From NCBI GenBank assembly GCA_023395515.1, contig JAEWZB010000037.1, forward strand, positions 1-37,961: a stretch of DNA of 37,961 nucleotides. The letters run 5' to 3'. The notes below the pieces were generated by a model that was not told the DNA's origin, did no database searches, and saw nothing but the letters and a program-made list of their open reading frames with translations. A program made the position numbers and the translations under genes. Below are positions 16,603-23,873 of the stretch, one piece after another. Numbering within the stretch: position 1 is the first letter of the stretch; each line of letters starts with the position of its first letter. Origin of the DNA: Bacillota bacterium. GTDB taxonomy: Bacteria; Bacillota; Syntrophomonadia; Syntrophomonadales; Syntrophomonadaceae.

Positions 16603-16998
16603 TCACAAATCAGAAGCGGGAAACGTCCCCTCGTTTTCTTTATTAAAAGTTTTAAATAAACTATGCCAAAATATGATGGCCAATATGGGGACGAAGTTCC
16701 CTACCACCAAGCCAAATAAGAGAAAAGCGGGATAAATCAAGAAAACACATAGTACGGATATGAGTAGATAACCATAGTCTATAAAAACTTTCCCTTTTTT
16801 AAACAAGGATCTTATATGTTCATCGGCAAAATAAGCCCCTAGAAAAAAGGTCCATAAATACATCGCATATATTCTGGGAGTATAGTTAAACTTGGAGGTA
16901 TAATTTTGGTCAATTACCCTTTCGGACAAAAAATACACCAAAATAAAAGCGGTTATAAAGACTGCTTTCCCCCAACTAAATCTTTTCACTTTTATCAC
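16603..16998 (-). CDS. Three-helix membrane protein, copy B (intact)
   Basis: 131 residues from GTG at 16998 (MIKVKRFSWGKAVF). There are three to four hydrophobic helices, the last ending in FVPILAIIFWHSLFKTF. This is the intact version of the frameshifted gene at 8542-8936. The two are near-identical over about 120 residues. It is followed in the block by the other small membrane genes, all on the - strand. No family recognised; possibly an immunity- or stress-type membrane protein, but nothing in the sequence proves that. Confidence 0.6.
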   Translation of the reverse strand: MIKVKRFSWGKAVFITAFILVYFLSERVIDQNYTSKFNYTPRIYAMYLWTFFLGAYFADEHIRSLFKKGKVFIDYGYLLISVLCVFLIYPAFLLFGLVVGNFVPILAIIFWHSLFKTFNKENEGTFPASDL

Positions 16999-17047
16999 GC
17001 TTAATTAACCACCTTCCATAAGACTAAATTTAAAATTTCCCCTCATA

Positions 17048-17491
17048 TACGGAAAACGTCGCTTCGTCCCTATGTTTAGAGATTTTAAGACGTGAATTAG
17101 CCAATACCCAATACTTCCGTTTAAAACTTTAATTGGAAGTATTCTACAACAAAACCAAAATATTTTAAACTAATATATGGTATAAGATCCATTTTTAATG
17201 ATGAACGGTCATCTGAGTTAAAGGGATAAATAAAAGTATGCGAAGAAATGCTAGGGGATTTTGTTAGAAGCTTTTTGAAGATACCGGAAGTAAAAATTCT
17301 GGCTACTGCCGATGGGGGGGGAAAATATCAGTTTGGTCCATAAAGAGAAGCCGGCCTATATTTGAGCCGCTAAAAATAAACTACACATATAAAATGTATA
17401 TAATAGATCCCCGTAAAGTGTCGCAGGGACAGGGGTATTGGCAACAATTTTGTGTCAATACCCCTGTCCCTGATTGTTTGATTACTTCTTA
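17048..17491. repeat. Duplicated non-coding block, copy B
   Basis: Matches 9189-9637 in the same orientation, from CGGAAAACGTCGCTTCGTCC through the long hairpin to the aroB remnant. About 210 bases that precede it in copy A (8970-9188) are missing here. No gene is visible in it. Confidence 0.8.
17424..17472. terminator. Long hairpin (aroB-type terminator, copy B)
   Basis: CAGGGACAGGGGTATTGGCA pairs with TGTCAATACCCCTGTCCCTG. Relative to the copy at 9571 both arms carry the compensating change A-to-C / T-to-G (GGGACAGG against GGGAAAGG), which argues that the fold itself has been kept. Confidence 0.65.
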
Positions 17492-17726
17492 TTAATTTCC
17501 TTTCGCCATTTCAATAGCCTTAAAGACTTGCTCTTTTTCCGCATTCTTAACCATAGCGTAGTTACCTATGCCTTTAGGTAATATGAAAGTTAGTTTTTCG
17601 TTAGCTACCTTTTTATCCGTTAACATAGCCGCAAAATATCTTCCGCAGCTAAGTCGGGAAAAGGTTTATAGATATTAAGCTTATTAAACAAGGTTATTAT
17701 CCAGTCAAAATCTTGGCTATCCAGTA
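17492..17726 (-). pseudogene. aroB 3'-end fragment, copy B
   Basis: About 235 bases that correspond to the last 78 codons of aroB at 22250-22485. The protein-level matches are KLNIYKPFPDLA, DKKVANEKLTFILPKGIGNYAMVK and a MAKGN stop. One A is missing in the run at 17630-17635 (GCAAAATATC against GCAAAAATATC), which breaks the frame. At 17726 the fragment joins directly to the MITE-like repeat. It is clearly a partial copy of the neighbouring gene, not a second enzyme. Confidence 0.85.
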
Positions 17727-17921
17727 GGAAGTGCTCGGGTTTAGGTAGGCTTCGCCTACTTGGCAGACACGGATTCGCTTCGCGAATACACTGATTTAAT
17801 CTGATTTACACGGATTTTCTTTATCTTTTATTAATTTCAATAATCCATGTATATCTTAATAAATCAGTGTAAATCTGTGTTTAATTTTAGAAAACACGAC
17901 TTTTTCAGTGGTCTCGAACGT
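17727..17921. mobile_element. MITE-like element, left end missing
   Basis: From GGAAGTGCTCGGGTTTAGG to the inverted end ACTTTTTCAGTGGTCTCGAA this matches 15413-15608. The left terminal repeat is absent because the element joins the aroB fragment. It has an additional ATTCGCTTCGCGAAT palindrome. Non-coding. Confidence 0.65.
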
Positions 17922-17960
17922 TCCGGTGTAACCCCGGTTACACCGGGGTTACACCGGAAA
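17922..17960. repeat. REP-type GGTGTAACC / GGTTACACC inverted cluster
   Basis: CCGGTGTAACCCCGG is followed by TTACACCGGGGTTACACCGG: two outward-facing units that make a strong hairpin. It again adjoins the end of the MITE-like element. Confidence 0.65.
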
Positions 17961-18013
17961 ATTAGCGCCCCTTGTGTCCTCCGGAATGCTTGTGTTACTT
18001 GACCCTTTAAGCT

Positions 18014-18772
18014 CTACTTTCTTTCAATTGAATCAAATTCCCATTCCCTCCCATTTAGCCCCTCTTCAGAGATTACTACAATTTTCACTGCATATCCCTG
18101 AGCATCCTGATAGAGAATAACCGTTTTGAAATATCCTTCATCGAAATATATCACCGGCATTTTAGACCCTATTTCACGATATTGATTCACTATGTCTATT
18201 AAGGCAACTATATAATTGCTTCGTTCCGTTTCGGATAGTTCTTTGCCGAGATTGATCTTATCCAACCATCCCACTTTATTCAGCCCTGTGATATCTTGTG
18301 CATATTTATCAGCTATCTTTTTTTGTATAGCATCGTATGGTTTATTTATTTCAGCAGAAGCTATGTAAATTGCCGGTGAAGGTCTAGTACCTTCTGAAAA
18401 CGTCCCGCCAAAAGCTTCGCTTACAAAACGCACGGGGGCCAGCATCCTGTCATTAACTATTTTAATGGGTGCTTCGATAGGCACCCCTTGGCCATTAATG
18501 CTTGGAGCAGTGGAACCTATTGGTAGTATTAAAGTAAATTCCCCTTTTACAACTTTAGCAGTTCTTGTTTCCTGATTCCAGTCTATAGCTGCACCCATAG
18601 CTTCAAATATAGGTCTTATTGGTACCATGATAAGATCATTCTCTAGCGCAGGTAGCACGTCAAAAGATATTTCCTGACCATCAAAAACAACAATAGGTGC
18701 AGCTAATGCCCGTAAAGGAAAAACAGCACAAATTAGTAAAGAACATAATGTAATAAAGATAGATTTTTTCAT
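18014..18772 (-). CDS. Secreted copper-amine-oxidase-N-like domain protein with shared C-terminal domain
   Basis: 252 residues. The signal peptide is residues 1-24 (ending ALA, before APIVV). Residues 25-140 are a copper amine oxidase N-terminal-like (stalk) domain, visible as two repeats: MVPIRPIFEAMGAAIDWNQE and MLAPVRFVSEAFGGTF. In Firmicutes this module is a cell-surface domain without enzyme activity. Residues 148-252 form a second domain (DAIQKKIADKYAQDITGL to EWEFDSIERK) closely similar to the C-terminus of the upstream gene at 18890-19627. The start ATG follows AGGAGAGAT. Function unknown; probably wall or surface associated. Confidence 0.8.
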   Translation of the reverse strand: MKKSIFITLCSLLICAVFPLRALAAPIVVFDGQEISFDVLPALENDLIMVPIRPIFEAMGAAIDWNQETRTAKVVKGEFTLILPIGSTAPSINGQGVPIEAPIKIVNDRMLAPVRFVSEAFGGTFSEGTRPSPAIYIASAEINKPYDAIQKKIADKYAQDITGLNKVGWLDKINLGKELSETERSNYIVALIDIVNQYREIGSKMPVIYFDEGYFKTVILYQDAQGYAVKIVVISEEGLNGREWEFDSIERK

Positions 18773-18842
18773 GCTAATATCTCTCCTTAATATTAGTTTG
18801 TATTTAGCTCATGGGAAATTGTTTATTTTCATTTATTTATAA

Positions 18843-18872
18843 AAAAGCTACCGCCACAAAGAGGTAGCTTTT
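18843..18872 (-). terminator. Rho-independent terminator after 18890-19627
   Basis: Perfect stem AAAAGCTACC / GGTAGCTTTT with a 10-base loop; on the - strand it runs into TTTTTTAT. It lies 18 bases after the stop of the upstream gene, so the two tandem genes are not simply one transcript. Confidence 0.8.
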
Positions 18873-18889
18873 CTTCCAAGTATTCTTTA

Positions 18890-19627
18890 TTAATCTCTTT
18901 TCACTGACTTAAACACCCACTCTTTTCCATCTGGTCCTTCTTGAGAAACAATTAGGATTTCAACTGCACTTTCATCTGCGTCTTGATAAAGAATGACAGT
19001 TTCAGAATAATTTTCATTGAAGTATAGCAAAGGCACTTTAGACCCTATTTCACGATATTGATTCACAATATCTATTAAGGCCAATATATAGTTGCTTCTT
19101 TCTGTCTCTGAAAGATCCTGAGCAATATTTGCTTTATCTAACCAACTCGTTTTCTGTAATCCTTTGATATCTGCTGCATATTTCTCAAGAACGGTTTTTT
19201 GTATTTCTTCTGCTTGTTCAATTTTAGTTTTAGTTACTGATGATGATCTGCTCCCATAAGTATCATAGGAACCACCTGTTATGGTATATCCATTTCCCCA
19301 AACTGTGCTAGTAGTACTACCACTATAAGTACGGCCTGATGTGTAATTCCACTGCAAATGATATGAAGCATAATTACCTGGTACTCGTGAATTACTAGTA
19401 TAAGCTATCAAATTATAATAATTGTCATATACTTCACCATCGGCTCTTGAATATTCAGCCCCGCTTCCTACAGTCTCCCCATCACACCAGTATTTACTGC
19501 CTGACTTATACATATCTGTATTAGATTCCACTAAGTCAAGTGCAAACGCTGAAAAGCTTAAAAATAAAGTAGTTAATAATAACGTTAACGTTATTATTAC
19601 TGATTTAGTTATTCGTTTTTTATACAA
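18890..19627 (-). CDS. Secreted protein with Tyr/Ser/Gly-rich N-domain and shared C-terminal domain
   Basis: 245 residues. The signal peptide runs to about residue 29 (LLLTTLFLSFSAFA, then LDLVES). Residues 30-135 are rich in Y, S, G, T and N (GSYDTYGSRSSS), a likely extracellular beta-type domain. Residues 138-245 match the C-terminal domain of the next gene (SETERSNYI, ALIDIVNQYREIGSK, TVILYQDA). The start ATG is preceded by AAGGAGGGATTTC. A candidate sigma-type promoter on the same strand lies about 430 bases upstream. Family not recognised. Confidence 0.75.
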   Translation of the reverse strand: MYKKRITKSVIITLTLLLTTLFLSFSAFALDLVESNTDMYKSGSKYWCDGETVGSGAEYSRADGEVYDNYYNLIAYTSNSRVPGNYASYHLQWNYTSGRTYSGSTTSTVWGNGYTITGGSYDTYGSRSSSVTKTKIEQAEEIQKTVLEKYAADIKGLQKTSWLDKANIAQDLSETERSNYILALIDIVNQYREIGSKVPLLYFNENYSETVILYQDADESAVEILIVSQEGPDGKEWVFKSVKRD

Positions 19628-19794
19628 AGAAATCCCTCCTTATATTCCTCTTGTTAATAATCAAAACCTAGAAAAATTATCTTCCAACTTCTATTCCATG
19701 TACTTTCCACTGATACATGCTATAACCGGTACGATAAGTTGTAGTAAAAGGTGTATTCTAGACTTTCTAATACTTTATAAGCAGCCCTATCACC

Positions 19795-19932
19795 TTATTG
19801 GGTCAACTGAATGACGGTCTCGGTATTGTTTTCTCTAATGGTCAGGGAAACTACAGGATTTACTGGTTCCTTAGTAACGGTAACACTTGCCTCTATGGAA
19901 CCATTGTAATAATCATTTCTATACTCATAAAA
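19795..19932 (-). pseudogene. Possible broken small gene behind promoter site 2
   Basis: A 45-codon frame without its own start reads FYEYRNDYYNGSIEASV and on to PVVSLTIRENNTETVIQLTQ and a stop, which looks like the end of a real extracellular-type protein. An ATG with GGGGAAAGG upstream lies at its 5' edge but one base out of frame. It is the first thing downstream of promoter site 2. Could be chance. Confidence 0.3.
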
Positions 19933-20054
19933 TCATCCTTTCCCCAATAATTACCGTCCTTTAACACCTACAAATCTAAATTACCGCTCTCATAGGCTCC
20001 ACCTCCAATTTAGCAACTTACACAATGTTGCCTGAATATGAAAATCTTTCCCTT

Positions 20055-20090
20055 ATCTATTACATTGCATTAGTCGTCCAAAATCACACT
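20055..20090 (-). promoter_or_regulatory. Shared sigma-type promoter motif, site 2
   Basis: On the - strand: TGTGATTTTGGACGACT, then AATGCAATGTAATAGATA. It is identical to site 1 over TGTGATTTTGGACGACT and over AATGTAATAGATA. It faces away from the sigma gene, towards the secreted-protein genes at 18.0-19.6 kb. The region 19933-20235 holds nothing else I can support. Confidence 0.6.
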
Positions 20091-20235
20091 TATTTTTCAA
20101 TTTTTTAGATCTTTTCTCTATAAATTGCTAAAATATAATGAATATGGAACTTGGTTGACAGTAACAACTTCTTAATTTCAAGGTCATCCTTTTTCTATAT
20201 CGACAGCTTGAAGTCTAATAAACGGGTGGGGAGCT

Positions 20236-20790
20236 ATGGTGAGGAAAGAGGATAAAAAAGATGTGGTTTTTTATGAAAACTTATGTAATAAGTATTTTGA
20301 ACGTATTTATTTTTATTGCAAGAGAATGGTCAAAGGACAAGAGCAATTCATGGATTTTGTAGAAGAGTGTACCCAAAACACATTTCTGGAAGCCCGCAAG
20401 CAAATCTCTCATTTAAGAAATCATCCTAATGTAGAAGGCTGGTTGTACACCACGGCGCGAAACTTAATTAATCAGTCATATAGGAGTATGTATACTAAAA
20501 AAAAGCATGAAGTCATGCTGGAGGAGGAAACTATATCCGCTATCTTGGAGGGATTTGAGCATAAATTGGAGGAGCTTTTAAATAATACTGTGGATTTGGA
20601 TAAGCTATATGTTGACATATTAGACCGTCTCAGTGAAAGCGAATATAGTTTATATACTGATTACTATAAGTGCTATATGTCGATTCCGGAGTTGGCTAAA
20701 AAATATGATGTGTCGGCTACCGCTATTACTACTAGAATTTACCGGCTCAAGAAAAAGATAAAAAATCTTGTCAGTGATTGTTTTAAATAA
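20236..20790 (+). CDS. ECF-type RNA polymerase sigma factor
   Basis: 184 residues. Region 2 spans about residues 12-85: YFERIYFYCKRMV, FVEECTQNTFLEARK (the -10 melting part) and VEGWLYTTARNLI. Region 4 is at residues 135-180, with the helix-turn-helix SIPELAKKYDVSATAITTRI followed by YRLKKKIKNLV. No region 1 or 3, as in ECF factors. The ATG at 20236 follows GGTGGGGAG. It directly precedes a membrane protein that looks like its anti-sigma factor, the normal pairing. Targets are probably the genes behind the shared motif (10712, 20055, 20814), including its own operon. That link is inference. Confidence 0.88.
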   Translation: MVRKEDKKDVVFYENLCNKYFERIYFYCKRMVKGQEQFMDFVEECTQNTFLEARKQISHLRNHPNVEGWLYTTARNLINQSYRSMYTKKKHEVMLEEETISAILEGFEHKLEELLNNTVDLDKLYVDILDRLSESEYSLYTDYYKCYMSIPELAKKYDVSATAITTRIYRLKKKIKNLVSDCFK

Positions 20791-20813
20791 AAAATATAAA
20801 CATTTTAAAAAAA

Positions 20814-20850
20814 TATGTGATTTTAGATGACTTGTGCAATGTTTATATTA
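20814..20850 (+). promoter_or_regulatory. Shared sigma-type promoter motif, site 3 (before probable anti-sigma gene)
   Basis: TGTGATTTTAGATGACT, then TGTGCAATGTTTATATTAGG. It differs from site 1 at a handful of positions and keeps the same spacing to AGGAGG. It lies in the 74-base gap between sigma and probable anti-sigma genes and could give the second gene its own, sigma-dependent supply. Confidence 0.6.
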
Positions 20851-20864
20851 GGAGGGAGAAAATT

Positions 20865-21749
20865 ATGGACAACAATGGCTTAACTGAAGATTTCCCTGCC
20901 AGCACCAGAAACGATAAAGAGATCATAACAGATATCCTTGCGGAAGGGGAGCGTGATGCGGATGTAGTTAATAAAATGTACGGCATCTTATACGAAGCCT
21001 CATTAGCAGATGAGGTAACTATGGATACCGATTTGATTGATGAATGTGTAAAAGCTATCGACCTGATTGAAGGTCGTGAGGAAAATCTAGAGCAAGAAAA
21101 AATAATGGCCATGCGGCATAAGGTTGACCTGCAATATAAGGACTGGCTAAAGGTTCAACGCCAGCGCAGCTTAAAGAAGCTATTTGTCCAAAGCGCCGCT
21201 GGGTTAATCTTATTTTTCTTTATGTCCTCGGCAGTAGCCAATGCCTTAGGCTACAATCCGATAGAACTCATGGTTGATTGGGGAAGGGATACCTTTCATT
21301 TGTCAACTTTCGATCACTCCCAGGAGCAATATAGTAACAACCTTGCCGAGCAAAAAATCCATAGCAGCATCGACGATGCTTTACAAGGAGCAGCTGTAAA
21401 ACCATTATTGCCAGGGTGGGTTCCTGACGGATTTGCCTTTACCTATGCCGAAGAATTTACCTGTTTGGGTGACACCAAGATTGTTTTATATTACGAAAAT
21501 AGCGCTCATAAAAATATTATTTTTGATTTTGAAATTTATGAATCTCAAATGTTAGTAGATACATTTTATGAAAAGGATGATAATGAGGTCGAGGTTTACG
21601 ATAAAAACAGCATCCCACATTACATCTTTCAAAACCTGAACCAGATGCAAGCCGTATGGGTCAACGCAAATATTGTATACAATGTTACTGGTGATGTTTC
21701 GGCAGATGAAATGAAAAAGATTATAGGTTCTATGAATGGAGGTACATGA
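20865..21749 (+). CDS. DUF4367-like single-pass membrane protein, probable anti-sigma factor
   Basis: 294 residues from ATG 20865 (AGGAGGGAG upstream; a longer frame from GTG 20817 runs through the promoter motif and is unlikely). The cytoplasmic part, residues 1-108, is acidic then basic (RQRSLKKLF). One transmembrane helix is at about 109-130 (SAAGLILFFFMSSAVANALG). The extracellular part contains a DUF4367-type domain (PLLPGWVPDGFAFTYAEEF and on). Anti-sigma factors of Firmicutes often have this plan; a zinc-binding ASD/ZAS motif is not visible, so the inhibitory role is inferred from gene order. The next gene starts one base after the stop. Confidence 0.7.
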   Translation: MDNNGLTEDFPASTRNDKEIITDILAEGERDADVVNKMYGILYEASLADEVTMDTDLIDECVKAIDLIEGREENLEQEKIMAMRHKVDLQYKDWLKVQRQRSLKKLFVQSAAGLILFFFMSSAVANALGYNPIELMVDWGRDTFHLSTFDHSQEQYSNNLAEQKIHSSIDDALQGAAVKPLLPGWVPDGFAFTYAEEFTCLGDTKIVLYYENSAHKNIIFDFEIYESQMLVDTFYEKDDNEVEVYDKNSIPHYIFQNLNQMQAVWVNANIVYNVTGDVSADEMKKIIGSMNGGT

Positions 21750-21750
21750 T

Positions 21751-22185
21751 ATGTTTAAAAAGAACATGTTTCTGATAATTTTGGCCGGTATGCTACATAT
21801 GCTGGTTTCTCCCCTGGCTGTTTATGCCAATACGGATTATCCTTATTTTCCCCAAGCCAGTGAATATATTCGCTCTGCAACGGCAGGAATAACCCCGCAA
21901 GGAAACGGAAAACTTTTAGTACAAAACCAGTTGGGAGCCACAAGAACAGTTGATAAATTAGGAATTAAAACCCTGAAAATACAAACCTTAAGAAATGGCT
22001 CTTGGCAGACCATCGATACCCCGGTAAGTGGCAATTATTCTTACAATACCGGTACATATATTTATAACTTCTATTATTACGGAACACCCGGAACCCAATA
22101 CCGAAGCTATGTTGAATTTTATGTGGAAAATAACGGGGGATCGGAAACTAAAATTGTTACTTCCTCCCCTAAAGTTGCAAACTAA
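21751..22185 (+). CDS. Small secreted protein of the sigma operon
   Basis: 144 residues. The signal peptide is residues 1-25 (MFLIILAGMLHMLVSPLAVYA, cut before NTDYP, a slightly shorter core is also possible). The mature part is polar and Tyr/Asn/Gly-rich (YNTGTYIYNFYYYGTPGTQY), beta-type, with no cysteine. The ATG at 21751 is chosen for the GGAGG 9 bases before it. It is the third gene of the sigma operon and may be an extracellular effector or the signal that the membrane protein reads. No family recognised. Confidence 0.65.
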   Translation: MFKKNMFLIILAGMLHMLVSPLAVYANTDYPYFPQASEYIRSATAGITPQGNGKLLVQNQLGATRTVDKLGIKTLKIQTLRNGSWQTIDTPVSGNYSYNTGTYIYNFYYYGTPGTQYRSYVEFYVENNGGSETKIVTSSPKVAN

Positions 22186-22196
22186 AGTATCGTACA

Positions 22197-22241
22197 AAAG
22201 GAGGGATATTGGTACAAAATCATGCCAATATCCCCCTTTGC
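22197..22241. terminator. Bidirectional hairpin between sigma operon and aroB
   Basis: AAGGAGGGATATTGGTA pairs with TGCCAATATCCCCCTTT with one bulge. It closes the sigma operon on the + strand and aroB on the - strand. It is the parent of the hairpins found beside both aroB fragments. Confidence 0.65.
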
Positions 22242-22249
22242 CTTTCTCA

Positions 22250-23338
22250 CTAACTTCGTTTCGCCATTTCGATAGCGCTAAGGACTTGCCCTTTTTCCGC
22301 ATCCTTAACCATAGCATAGTTTCCTATGCCTTTAGGCAATATGAAGGTTATCTTTTCGTTAGCTACCTTTTTATCGGTGAGCATGGCCGCAAAAATATCT
22401 TCGGCAGCTAAATCGGGAAAAGGTTTATAGATATTAAGCTTATTAAATAAGTTTATTATCCGGTCAAAATCTGGGCTATCCAGTAAATTCAGTTCCATAG
22501 CTAAGTAGCCTGCGGCGATGGTTCCCATAATAACGGCTTCACCATGTCTATAGGTTCCGTAACCGGATAAACTTTCTATGGCATGTCCGAAAGTATGGCC
22601 TAAATTTAAAATAGCTCTGATGCCGGTTTCTTTCTCATCTTGCTCCACTATTTCACTCTTAATTCTGCATGACTCATAGATTAAGTCAGTTAAGGCCGAA
22701 CTTGATTTATGTACAATGGCATCGGCCATCGCTTCTAATTGCGCAAAAAAAGCTTGGCTATAAATTATACCGTATTTGCATACTTCCCCTAAACCACTAT
22801 GATAATCACGTTCATCCAAAGTATTTAAGGTGTCGGTATCTGCTATTACTAACTTGGGCTGGTGAAAAGCTCCGATCATGTTTTTGGCTAAAGGGTGATT
22901 AACGGCTACTTTTCCTCCTACACTACTATCAACCTGGGCTAATAAGGTAGTAGGAATTTGTATATAGGGCACTCCCCTTTGATAAATAGCCGCGGCAAAC
23001 CCGGCTATATCACCAATAACACCCCCGCCTAAGGCGATTATGGCACTATTTCTTTCTAATTTATTAGCTATACAAGTATCAATAATTTGCATAGCGTGGT
23101 CTATAGTTTTATATTCTTCCCCATCCGGAACCAGATGAGTAATTACTTCCAATCCATGGTTTCTTAAGGAATCAATTATTATTTCTCCGTATAAGGGAAA
23201 AATGGTGGGATTACTAACCACCATAACTTTTTTAGTTCCTATTAACTGGTCAACATAAGCACCGGTATTTCCCAGTAGCTTTTGACCAATCAGGATATTA
23301 TATGAATTTGCTCCTAAATCAAGTAATAAGCTTTGCAT
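22250..23338 (-). CDS. aroB: 3-Dehydroquinate synthase
   Basis: 362 residues, normal length. It converts DAHP to 3-dehydroquinate, the second step of the shikimate pathway, in the cytoplasm. The NAD-binding part carries ALGGGVIGDIAGFAAAIYQR near residue 103, the substrate site QIPTTLLAQVDSSVGGKVAV near 127, the lysine in NHPLAKNMIG, and the zinc ligands in GHTFGHAIE near 246 with the preceding Glu/Arg helix. It is the last gene of the aroE-to-aroB operon. The start lies 10 bases after the aroK stop. Two partial copies of its 3' end are found at 9638 and 17492. Confidence 0.97.
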   Translation of the reverse strand: MQSLLLDLGANSYNILIGQKLLGNTGAYVDQLIGTKKVMVVSNPTIFPLYGEIIIDSLRNHGLEVITHLVPDGEEYKTIDHAMQIIDTCIANKLERNSAIIALGGGVIGDIAGFAAAIYQRGVPYIQIPTTLLAQVDSSVGGKVAVNHPLAKNMIGAFHQPKLVIADTDTLNTLDERDYHSGLGEVCKYGIIYSQAFFAQLEAMADAIVHKSSSALTDLIYESCRIKSEIVEQDEKETGIRAILNLGHTFGHAIESLSGYGTYRHGEAVIMGTIAAGYLAMELNLLDSPDFDRIINLFNKLNIYKPFPDLAAEDIFAAMLTDKKVANEKITFILPKGIGNYAMVKDAEKGQVLSAIEMAKRS

Positions 23339-23348
23339 GTAAACCTCT

Positions 23349-23873
23349 TTATTTAGACATTTTTTTAATATATTTTACTATATCATTAACTACCGCCTCT
23401 AGCTCCCTACCGCTAGTATTAATTCTAAAATCAGCACAAGCATAAAAAGGCTCCCGTTCGCTTAGCATTTCTACAATATCCTCAACTTTTAAATTCTTTT
23501 TTAATAGGGGCCTGGTGCTTCTTTTGCGGCTAACCCGCTCAAATATATCCCCAGCCTCGGCATCTAAGCAGATTAATATGCCATTTTCCCGCAAGGCCTC
23601 AATATTCTCATTTTGAAGCACGATTCCTCCACCCGTAGCTATTACTATATCTTTTTTATTACTTAGCTTTTGGGCCATAAGCTTTTCTTCAGATCTGAAT
23701 CTCACTTCACCATGGCGCTTAAATAGCTCACTAACCGACATGCCGGTTACCTTTTCGATTTCCCGATCCATATCAATAAATTTCATGCTTAGTCTCTCGG
23801 CTAATTTTAAACCTACGGTACTTTTGCCCGTACCCATAAAGCCTATTAATACTATATTCTTTTCCATTTCCAC
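23349..23873 (-). CDS. aroK: Shikimate kinase
   Basis: 174 residues. It phosphorylates shikimate at the 3-OH with ATP. The P-loop GFMGTGKSTVG lies at residues 12-22, the shikimate-binding Asp in DMDREIE near 33, the Arg in FRSEE near 58, ATGGGI near 80 (glycine-rich shikimate loop) and the LID arginine in SRKRSTRPLL near 116. Typical length. The start overlaps the aroC stop by 22 bases, so the two are translationally coupled. Confidence 0.96.
   Translation of the reverse strand: MEMEKNIVLIGFMGTGKSTVGLKLAERLSMKFIDMDREIEKVTGMSVSELFKRHGEVRFRSEEKLMAQKLSNKKDIVIATGGGIVLQNENIEALRENGILICLDAEAGDIFERVSRKRSTRPLLKKNLKVEDIVEMLSEREPFYACADFRINTSGRELEAVVNDIVKYIKKMSK

Noticed and set aside
19422..19814. 130-codon + strand frame
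   Set aside because: It runs antisense through the signal-peptide region of the secreted-protein gene, has no ribosome binding site, and its composition is that of a shadow frame.
20817..20864. Upstream GTG start for the probable anti-sigma gene
   Set aside because: It lies inside the shared promoter motif; ATG at 20865 has AGGAGGGAG.
22028..22411. 127-codon + strand frame across the aroB end
   Set aside because: Shadow frame covering the secreted-protein end, the terminator hairpin and antisense aroB.
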